Positions 44,446-51,150 of a stretch of 51,150 nt of DNA are shown here, in pieces. How positions within the stretch are numbered: the first letter of the stretch is position 1; each line of letters opens with the position of its first letter. The DNA lies in the NCBI GenBank assembly GCA_964352775.1, contig CAYGTK010000007.1, positions 1-51,150 of the forward strand, read 5' to 3'. This DNA is from CAYGTK01 sp964352775 (GTDB lineage Bacteria > Bacteroidota > Bacteroidia > Chitinophagales > CAIOSU01). The position numbers were made by a program, and so were the translations under genes. The notes beneath the pieces are model-generated. The model was not told the origin of the DNA. It made no database searches and worked only from the letters and a program-made list of their open reading frames with translations.

Positions 44446-47400
44446 ATGACAAGAGTTACACGTTTCTCTCAGCTGTTATTCCTTACCCTTTTATTTACAG
44501 CCTTCACCTTTACTACTGCTTCGGCACAAAATTGCGCCATATTTAATGGATACGCTATTGTAAATGGAAGCTTCTATAATTTGAATGGTGCTGGGAACCC
44601 CAATTTTCAAGGACAAGATTTTGGCGATTTTGTAAACAACGGAACACTCAACTTAGGCGGGCAGTCTGGTTTTTGGAGCGATTTTAGTGGTGTTACATAT
44701 GTTCGAATAGCATATCGTATTTATCCCACTGGGGTCCCTGCAGGAAGTTTTACGGATATTGATTATGTCTTTCAAGACTATTCTGCGCCAGATGATCGAT
44801 GGGGTACCGATATATCTGGTGTAAATCTTACAGATCAAAGCGTAAATATTTTAGATGGCACACTCCTTCCTGGAAATTATACTTTGGAAGTTTATGCCTA
44901 TGGACGAGCAAACAATACTTGCCAGCGGTTTGATAACAATAGTAGTAATCCAACAAACTATACAGCCACCTTCGATGTATATGCAGCACCAAATGTTACT
45001 ACTAATGCAGCAACAGCAGTTACTGCAAGTTCGGCCCAGCTAAACGGGTTTGTTGATCCGCAGAATAATACTGCAACGTCAATCACATTTGAATATGGTA
45101 CATCACCTACTTTGGCAGGTGCTACTTCAATAAATGGCGCGCCAAGTGCTTCTCCCGGTACAGCATCTACCTTAACCATTGCTGCTCTTGGAGGCCTAAC
45201 AGCTAGTACAACTTACTACTACCGTGTAAATGCAACTAACGCTGCGGGAACAACTAACGGATCTATATTAAGCTTTACAACTGGTTCTGCAACGGCAGCT
45301 TCTCCTACAGTAGGTGCAAGCGGATTGAACTTTACTACCATAGGTGCACAACGCATGACCTTGAACTGGACCAATGGTGATGGCGCAAATAGAGTAGTAG
45401 TAGCTAAAGCTGGTGCAGGGGCATTTAGCGGAACACCATTAGACGGAACTGCTTATACTGCCAACACAGCCTTTGGTAGCGGAGACATTGTTGGCTTGAA
45501 CGAATATGTAGTATACAATTCTAACGGAAGTAACGTAACGGTAACTGGCCTAACCGCTGGTCTTACTTACAACTTCGCAGTTTACGAATACAACGGTACA
45601 GGAGTACTTATCAATTACTACGAAGCAGGCGTTGCAAGTGCTACTCAAGCAACATTCACCTATTTTCCAACAGCAGCTTCAGGCTCTTGGACCAGCACAG
45701 CTACTTGGGTAGACCAAGTGGTTCCTAGTGGAGTAGATGTAGGTATTGGTGCTGGACATGTTGTACCACTTACTGGAACAACAATGATAGATAATCTAAC
45801 TGTATTTAGTGGAGGACTTCTACTTGGGAGTAATCGTGTTATTCAAATATCTGATGGTGGCTCAATAAACGTCAACGCAGGTGGTAGTATAAGTTTAGCT
45901 GCTGCATTGGTGGTTTTTACTGGTAATGCAACTGTATCAGGTACTATTACTTTTGGTGATGTATCCTTACAATCTGGTGGGGTTGATTTTGGTGCCAGTT
46001 CTACTATAAATGCTGACTTGACAGTAAATGCAGGCGGGTTTGTAAATACTAACCCTCCTAGCTATGGTAGTTCATCTACTCTTAGATATAATACGGGGAA
46101 TACTGCGGGTTCACCATATGGTAGGGGTGTAGAGTGGAGTTCCACATCTGGCGCTGGTTATCCAAATTCAGTATTTATACAATCAGGTACTTTTGTAAAT
46201 CTTTCTAATGGTGCACCTGGTGTGGCACGCGAAATTGCTGATGCATTAATAATACTTGGGGCAGGAGGTCTTTTCATGGATTTCGGGGCAGATGATATGA
46301 CCGCTAGCTTAACCGTTGGTGGAAATCTTCTTGTGTCTGGCACACTATCGCTTAGTAATGTAGCGGGTGGTGATCTTATATTAAATGGTTCTCTTAACAG
46401 CATAAATGGAACTATTAATACTAATGACCGTGCTGTCACCTTTAGTGGCGGTACTGCACAAGGCCTAACTGGACCTGCGAATAGGCTGAATTTTGATTTC
46501 CTTTTTGTTTCTGGCGCAAGCACAGTACTAACAATAAATTCAGGTAACCTTACGGTAGATGATAGATTAGAGTTAACTGGTACTGGAGAAATTGATATGA
46601 ATGATCAAGACCTGGTATTGACAGGAGCAGACCTTGATGCCACCAACGGTACATTTACTGCTGGAACTGGCGATGTGATATTTGAAGGGGAAAGCAATGT
46701 AATAGGTACTGTAGTATTCAATGATGCCATTGCACAAAGCAATAGTGGCTTAGGTACTGATTTCGGAAACGGTACTTCTACCGTTAATGGAACATTAATC
46801 ATCAATGCAGGTGGATACCTAGAAACTGGAAGAGCACCTAACTACGGACCTGCTTCAACCCTAAACTACAATACTGGTGGTACTTACACCGCTAGTAATG
46901 GCGAATGGTATGAAAACACATTTGCCCCTAACCCAGGTGGTGTGCCACAAGACGTGTTGATTTCAAACAATACCACGGTAACATTCGGTGCGGTAGGTTT
47001 CGCTCGCGAAATAGCGGGTGATATGACCATAGATGGTGGAAGTACATTACAATTATCTTCTACCCCAGGTGGTGACCTTTATTTGAAAGGAGATTTTAAC
47101 AGTGCTGGTACTTTCGACCCTCAAAATCGTGAGGTACAGTTTAACGGAACAGTTACTCAAAACATTGGAAATGCAGTAGCTTTTGATTATTTGCGTTTAG
47201 CTCCTAGTGCTTTAGTTAGTGTAGGTGCTGCTACTAGTGTTAATAATAGGGTAGCTGTAGAAAATGGCGCTACTTTAACCACTAATAGTAATTTAACCTT
47301 AGAAGATGGAGCAGTATTGCTTCATGGTGTTGGTACCCAAGATGCTTTAGCTAACCCTACTGAAGGTACTGTAGTAGGTACAGTAATAGTAAAGCGTATT

Positions 47401-49152
47401 GGAAGCAGCAGCGGTGGTGTATTCAACTACTGGGGAACTCCAGTAAGCGGTGCAAACACAGGCACGCTAGGTGGAAACATTTTTAGCTACAATGAAACGG
47501 CTAATAACCCAGATTACCTAGATGACTGGACCCCTGCTGCTGGAACAATGGTTCCGGGTGTAGGTTATATCAGCACAGGAGTTGGAACGGCTAATTTTAA
47601 TGGTACAGCTGGTAATGGCGGTATTAATGTAACAGTAACAAGAACTGCAAGTGCAAATACCCCTGAAGATGGTTGGAATTTAATAGCTAACCCATATGCT
47701 TCAGGTTTAGATGCTAATGAATTCATTACCACTAATACTGGTCAACTAGATGGCAGCATCTACTTATGGGATGATGACTTAAGCGGTGGTGCTGGTTATA
47801 CTTCATCTGACTATGCAGTTTGGAACGGCGCCGGATCTGTTGGTGGCGGTGGAAACACCCCTAACGGTTTCATCGGTTCAGGTCAGGGTTTCTTCGTATT
47901 GAAATCAGCTACTGGTAGCGGAACAGTTACTTTTGAGAATAGCATGCGTGCAGAAAGCAACACTCAATTCTTTAAGCAAGCAGACGAAGTAGAGCGCTTT
48001 AAGTTAAGCGTGAGTAATGCTGCTGGTTTATACAACGAAACATTGGTAGCCTTTAAAGATGATGCAACTGCTGCTAAAGACAAATTGTATGATGCGGTTA
48101 AATTGAAAGGAAGCGAAGACATAGCCCTTTACACTATGTTAAACAACGAGCCATTTGCTATTCAAGCGTTTGGTGACTTAACTAAGCCAGTAACGGTTGA
48201 CTTAGGAGTTGATGTGGCTGCTGATGGTCAATATACATTTGATGTAGTAAATACGGATAACTTATCGTCTACTCAACTAGTATTGTTAGAGGATACGGAA
48301 AACGGAACGTTCCAAAACTTGATGAGCAACCCAGTTTACACGTTCAACATCTTAGCTGGTGAGCATGTAGGTCGTTTTAAATTACACTTCCGCCCAGGAT
48401 TGACCAATGCTATTCAAGATGCTACTTGTAGTAACGATGATGGTATGTTCACCGTACTGAACCCAAGTGGTTTGGCATGGAATATGAACATCAATGATAG
48501 CGAGGGGAACCAAGTATTCAGTTCTACTGATCTAGCTTTGAACAACAGTATCAATACATTAGTACCTGGCACTTACGAAGTAACTTATGAGTACATGGGT
48601 TATACTGTTACGGAAGACTTTACAATTACTGGATTACCAGGTGTAACAGCTTCTTTCATTCCATCTGCGGAGATACTTGAAGTAGGAGAGCAGATCATTT
48701 TCACAAATAACAGTATTGGTAACGCCACATTAGAGTGGGATTTAGGTGATGGAACAGTTCGCACCATGTTCAACGAGGTATACTACCAATATGATGAGCC
48801 AGGAGTGTACATCGTAGAGTTGACAGTCATTACTGCGGAAGGTTGTATAAGTACATTTACGCACGACTTAGAGGTAATAGCTAAAACGGCTACTGGAATT
48901 GAAAATGCTGCTACTAACGGTATCAATATTTTCAGCACAGGAGCGCAAGTTGTAGTAGACCTTTCGTCTAGCGATTGGGCAGATGCAACAGTAAGTGTAT
49001 ACAATGCACTTGGTCAGCAGTTGTTACTACAGTCAGTGAATACAGCTGAGCGAAATGTACTTGATGTAGAACAAGCTACCAATGGTATCTACATCGTTAA
49101 CATCACAAACGGTAAAGAAACTATTAGCCGTAAAGTAGGTTTGACTAGATAA
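44446..49152 (+). CDS. Large T9SS surface protein with FN3-like, beta-helix-like and PKD regions
   Basis: A 1568-residue protein. Signal peptide of about 27 residues (LLFLTLLFTAFTFTTASAQ). Order: N-terminal beta domain (about 28-180, with WGTDISGVNLTDQSVNILDG), two fibronectin-III-like domains (about 184-283 and 290-400), a long Gly/Ser/Asn-rich region of short strands suggesting a beta-helix (about 405-960), a region found before T9SS domains (WNLIANPYASGLDANEF, GSIYLWDDDLSGG), a PKD domain (about 1400-1470, ATLEWDLGDGTVRTMFNEVY) and a type A T9SS domain (about 1490-1568). Function is unknown; the architecture is that of an adhesin. Its upstream repeat matches those of the starch genes, so it may bind starch grains or mediate attachment to them. 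Confidence 0.85.
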   Translation: MTRVTRFSQLLFLTLLFTAFTFTTASAQNCAIFNGYAIVNGSFYNLNGAGNPNFQGQDFGDFVNNGTLNLGGQSGFWSDFSGVTYVRIAYRIYPTGVPAGSFTDIDYVFQDYSAPDDRWGTDISGVNLTDQSVNILDGTLLPGNYTLEVYAYGRANNTCQRFDNNSSNPTNYTATFDVYAAPNVTTNAATAVTASSAQLNGFVDPQNNTATSITFEYGTSPTLAGATSINGAPSASPGTASTLTIAALGGLTASTTYYYRVNATNAAGTTNGSILSFTTGSATAASPTVGASGLNFTTIGAQRMTLNWTNGDGANRVVVAKAGAGAFSGTPLDGTAYTANTAFGSGDIVGLNEYVVYNSNGSNVTVTGLTAGLTYNFAVYEYNGTGVLINYYEAGVASATQATFTYFPTAASGSWTSTATWVDQVVPSGVDVGIGAGHVVPLTGTTMIDNLTVFSGGLLLGSNRVIQISDGGSINVNAGGSISLAAALVVFTGNATVSGTITFGDVSLQSGGVDFGASSTINADLTVNAGGFVNTNPPSYGSSSTLRYNTGNTAGSPYGRGVEWSSTSGAGYPNSVFIQSGTFVNLSNGAPGVAREIADALIILGAGGLFMDFGADDMTASLTVGGNLLVSGTLSLSNVAGGDLILNGSLNSINGTINTNDRAVTFSGGTAQGLTGPANRLNFDFLFVSGASTVLTINSGNLTVDDRLELTGTGEIDMNDQDLVLTGADLDATNGTFTAGTGDVIFEGESNVIGTVVFNDAIAQSNSGLGTDFGNGTSTVNGTLIINAGGYLETGRAPNYGPASTLNYNTGGTYTASNGEWYENTFAPNPGGVPQDVLISNNTTVTFGAVGFAREIAGDMTIDGGSTLQLSSTPGGDLYLKGDFNSAGTFDPQNREVQFNGTVTQNIGNAVAFDYLRLAPSALVSVGAATSVNNRVAVENGATLTTNSNLTLEDGAVLLHGVGTQDALANPTEGTVVGTVIVKRIGSSSGGVFNYWGTPVSGANTGTLGGNIFSYNETANNPDYLDDWTPAAGTMVPGVGYISTGVGTANFNGTAGNGGINVTVTRTASANTPEDGWNLIANPYASGLDANEFITTNTGQLDGSIYLWDDDLSGGAGYTSSDYAVWNGAGSVGGGGNTPNGFIGSGQGFFVLKSATGSGTVTFENSMRAESNTQFFKQADEVERFKLSVSNAAGLYNETLVAFKDDATAAKDKLYDAVKLKGSEDIALYTMLNNEPFAIQAFGDLTKPVTVDLGVDVAADGQYTFDVVNTDNLSSTQLVLLEDTENGTFQNLMSNPVYTFNILAGEHVGRFKLHFRPGLTNAIQDATCSNDDGMFTVLNPSGLAWNMNINDSEGNQVFSSTDLALNNSINTLVPGTYEVTYEYMGYTVTEDFTITGLPGVTASFIPSAEILEVGEQIIFTNNSIGNATLEWDLGDGTVRTMFNEVYYQYDEPGVYIVELTVITAEGCISTFTHDLEVIAKTATGIENAATNGINIFSTGAQVVVDLSSSDWADATVSVYNALGQQLLLQSVNTAERNVLDVEQATNGIYIVNITNGKETISRKVGLTR

Positions 49153-49173
49153 GTCAACTACAAACCTTATTCT

Positions 49174-49210
49174 AAAGCCTTCTTGGATATATTCCAAGAG
49201 GGCTTTTTTC
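49174..49210 (+). terminator. Rho-independent terminator after the 1568-residue surface protein
   Basis: AAAGCC-T-TCTTGG (49174-49186) pairs with CCAAGA-G-GGCTTT (49194-49206) around ATATATT, followed by a T run to 49209. Confidence 0.88.
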
Positions 49211-49321
49211 ATTCCGTAAGGGTCTGTCAAAATTGTTATACTGATAGCGCCGTGCAACCTTTTTGAGCCCTGTTGCATCTAGACTACTAGTGGAGTAAAT
49301 ATTTGTATTCTGCTAAAGTGT

Positions 49322-51025
49322 ATGCAACGTTCACCAATCATCCTCTTGGTATTATCCTTCTTGCTATTGAGTTCTGTGATTAAGGCTCAAGATGCTTTAG
49401 TAATATACGTGCCATTTGCAGGTGCCACAGTTGATATGCCTTGCATTCGTTCTGCGGGTTCAGCTGTAAATTGGACTATCTGCGACAATGGAGCTATAAT
49501 TGGAGGGTTTTTTAATCCACCTGTTTCGTTTCCAGCATGTGCCAACCCTTTAAGTGATTACGATTATGTGTTTATTCAGCACACCTATAAGCACTTGGCT
49601 ACTAATTTTCAAACAGAATTAGCTAGTTACCTCCAAGCAGGTGGTTCCTTGTTTTACCAAAATGACCCTGGTTCTGGAGGTTTGGCTGAGGCTACCACAG
49701 ATATAAACTTCCTGTTAAATGCTATTGGTCAACCGCCCTTAACAGTTACTATGGATTATACGAACGATAGCGTTCAGATCATTCTAAACGGTAACAAATG
49801 TGCAGGGCCCTATGATATTTCAGATTTTTCAACTGGAGGTGTATTTAGTGGTCCTGCATTGAATGATGCATATGCTGTTGGAAATTTAAGTGGAATAGGT
49901 AATGTATGGGCGTTTTGGAATACTGGTTTTGGAGGTGTTCTGGGCTTATGTTCTGAATTTGCTAGCGGAGGTAACAACGGTACTTTAGTTAATTGCAGTG
50001 AAGAAGCAGGTCGGTTTATTTGGGATATGATGACCCAAAACCTACCTGATGCCATTGGATACATAGACACTTTAGAGGTTTCCATTTGCCAAGGTGAAGT
50101 GTATTTTTTCAATAGCGTGGGATATACAAATGAAGGCTACTATACAGATAGCTTCACAACAGTTGGGGGGTGCGACAGTATCATGACATTGGTATTGGAT
50201 GTTATCAATTCATCTTTACCCACAGTAGTTGATGCAACTATCTGCGAGGGCCAAGTTTATGCTGTGGGTTCTTCTACCTATAATAGTTCTGGTTCCTTTG
50301 TAGATACACTTCTATCGCGGGTAAATTGCGATAGCATAGTGCAACTCAACTTGAACGTTATAACCCAAACCGATACTGTTCTCGATATACAGATGTGTGA
50401 AGGGCAGATAGTACTTGTGGGCGATGCGCTATACACGCAAACGGGATATTATATCGATACACTAATAAGCGCCGCTGGTTGCGATAGCATCATCTATTTG
50501 ACCTTAGATGTGGATCTGCCAATAGAACTGGATGAACGCCAGCCTGATACTATATTTTGTGAGGAAACAGAAGAACTTCTTATAGAATTGAATTACGCTG
50601 GTATTACTGAATACAGCTGGAATAATGGAGCATCTGGGAATACAAATAGCACCAGTGAAGCGGTAGAATGGGTACTTACATTAACTGATACTAATGGATG
50701 TGTTCAACTAGATACCATAAATGTAGGCACTATAGTTTGCGATACCATCTGTTCTATTCATCTAACAACAGCATTTAGCCCAAATGGCGATGGAATGAAT
50801 GATGAGTTTAAATGGCTAGCTACAGGTTCTACAACAGATCTTATATCTCTATCTATATATAGTAGGTGGGGGCAGAAGGTTTATGAAGGCAACGACCCCG
50901 AGCAGGGGTGGAACGGTCGCTACCAGCAAAATGAACAGCCCATAGGTACCTATACTTACGTGTTAAGATATCGCTGTAATGGGAATGCATCTGAAAAAAG
51001 TGGCTACTTAGTACTTGTACGATGA
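49322..51025 (+). CDS. T9SS type B secreted protein (gliding-motility-associated C-terminal domain)
   Basis: A 567-residue secreted protein. Signal peptide of about 22 residues (LLVLSFLLLSSVIKAQ). The N-terminal domain (about 24-245) begins ALVIYVPFAGATVDMPC and includes DYDYVFIQHTYKHLATNF and LQAGGSLFYQNDPGSGG, reminiscent of a GATase-like or ThuA-like flavodoxin fold without visible catalytic residues. Three repeats of about 43 residues follow (252-294, 304-347, 355-397), each with IC(E/Q)G(Q/E)V ... Y ... DTL ... CDSI ... L.L.V. The end (about 478-567: TAFSPNGDGMNDEF ... IYSRWGQKVYEG ... GTYTYVLRY) is the gliding-motility-associated CTD of T9SS type B cargo, which is usually anchored by PorP-type partners. 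Confidence 0.88.
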   Translation: MQRSPIILLVLSFLLLSSVIKAQDALVIYVPFAGATVDMPCIRSAGSAVNWTICDNGAIIGGFFNPPVSFPACANPLSDYDYVFIQHTYKHLATNFQTELASYLQAGGSLFYQNDPGSGGLAEATTDINFLLNAIGQPPLTVTMDYTNDSVQIILNGNKCAGPYDISDFSTGGVFSGPALNDAYAVGNLSGIGNVWAFWNTGFGGVLGLCSEFASGGNNGTLVNCSEEAGRFIWDMMTQNLPDAIGYIDTLEVSICQGEVYFFNSVGYTNEGYYTDSFTTVGGCDSIMTLVLDVINSSLPTVVDATICEGQVYAVGSSTYNSSGSFVDTLLSRVNCDSIVQLNLNVITQTDTVLDIQMCEGQIVLVGDALYTQTGYYIDTLISAAGCDSIIYLTLDVDLPIELDERQPDTIFCEETEELLIELNYAGITEYSWNNGASGNTNSTSEAVEWVLTLTDTNGCVQLDTINVGTIVCDTICSIHLTTAFSPNGDGMNDEFKWLATGSTTDLISLSIYSRWGQKVYEGNDPEQGWNGRYQQNEQPIGTYTYVLRYRCNGNASEKSGYLVLVR

Positions 51026-51052
51026 GCTTGTTAAAACAGGGCTTAATAAAAC

Positions 51053-51086
51053 AAAAAAGCCCTCGCAATTAAGCGAAGGCTTTCAA
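51053..51086. terminator. Terminator between the type B protein gene and tRNA-Lys
   Basis: GCC...TCGC (51059-51067) pairs with GCGA...GGC (51074-51081) around AATTAA, with an A run on the left and TTT on the right. It is imperfect but sits between two convergent transcription units and can act in both directions. Confidence 0.6.
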
Positions 51087-51088
51087 GT

Positions 51089-51150
51089 GATTCAGCTGGG
51101 GTTCGAACCCAGGACCCACGCCTTAAAAGGGCGTTGCTCTACCAGCTGAG
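51089..51150 (-). tRNA. tRNA-Lys (anticodon UUU), 5' end outside the window
   Basis: On the minus strand the visible part reads CTCAGCTGGTAGAGCA (D arm), then CGCCC-TTTTAA-GGCG with anticodon TTT, then CTGGGTTCGAACCCCAG (T arm) and the acceptor end CTGAATC with discriminator A at 51089. About ten bases of the 5' acceptor strand lie beyond 51150. CCA is not encoded. Confidence 0.93.

Noticed and set aside
46158..46523. 121-codon minus-strand frame within the 1568-residue surface-protein gene
   Set aside because: Arises from the Gly/Thr/Ser-rich codons of the surface protein on the other strand; proline/serine-rich nonsense composition.
1..51150. Insertion sequences, prophage or integrase genes
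   Set aside because: No transposase, integrase or phage structural motifs were seen in any of the translated frames I examined.

Overview
The window looks like chromosomal DNA of a Bacteroidota bacterium, probably a marine member of the Flavobacteriales. The evidence is the set of proteins carrying type IX secretion system (T9SS) C-terminal sorting domains, the gene order SAM hydrolase / phoH / purC, a fused formimidoyltransferase-cyclodeaminase, translation starts without obvious Shine-Dalgarno sites, and moderate-to-low GC. I cannot name the species. The sequence is a draft scaffold with two 10-N gaps (11404-11413 and 26864-26873). Both look like unmerged contig overlaps, and each artificially breaks a gene.

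Positions 1-23.4 kb are mostly housekeeping and small accessory genes. They are: a TPR-protein tail and ribH; an MBL-fold hydrolase; an unknown membrane protein; a VanZ-like protein coupled to a secreted class V aminotransferase; a GT25 glycosyltransferase with no usable start codon; an ABM monooxygenase coupled to a SAM hydrolase; a tight phoH-purC-mscS-corA operon; an NTF2-like protein; an AIM24 protein; a small lipoprotein; an SRPBCC protein; a LOG phosphoribohydrolase; a TPR-PrsW intramembrane protease; the histidine-degradation fusion enzyme; an ECF sigma / putative anti-sigma / secreted-protein operon; a secreted M43 metalloprotease; an Mpo1-like protein; and a DUF1571 protein with a LysM-like insert.

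Positions 23.7-49.2 kb form a large alpha-glucan (starch/maltodextrin) locus. One minus-strand operon carries a GH31 alpha-glucosidase without a signal peptide, two GH13 lipoproteins and an MFS sugar permease. Divergent from it is a T9SS-secreted GH13 amylase. Then come a BadF-type sugar kinase and a NUDIX-winged-helix regulator whose Nudix box is degenerate. A second minus-strand operon encodes a 1652-residue surface protein, a 292-residue secreted protein and another T9SS GH13 amylase. Divergent from that operon is a 1568-residue T9SS surface protein. No SusC/SusD pair is present.

The most interesting signals are as follows. (1) A module of about 105 residues occurs four times in the 1652-residue protein, each time nested inside an Ig-like repeat, and related modules occur in the two following genes of the operon. 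It is probably an alpha-glucan-binding domain. (2) A 17-bp inverted repeat (AGTGTTA-N3-TRACACT type) lies 14-37 bp upstream of three starch-locus start codons and links them into one predicted regulon. (3) The neighbouring NUDIX regulator is the obvious candidate to bind it.

Inferred model: secreted and surface amylases and multi-module glucan-binding proteins break down starch outside the cell or at its surface, lipoprotein GH13 enzymes trim the products, the MFS permease imports short oligosaccharides, and cytoplasmic GH31 plus the sugar kinase finish the job. The window ends with a T9SS type B (gliding-motility CTD) protein and a truncated tRNA-Lys gene.
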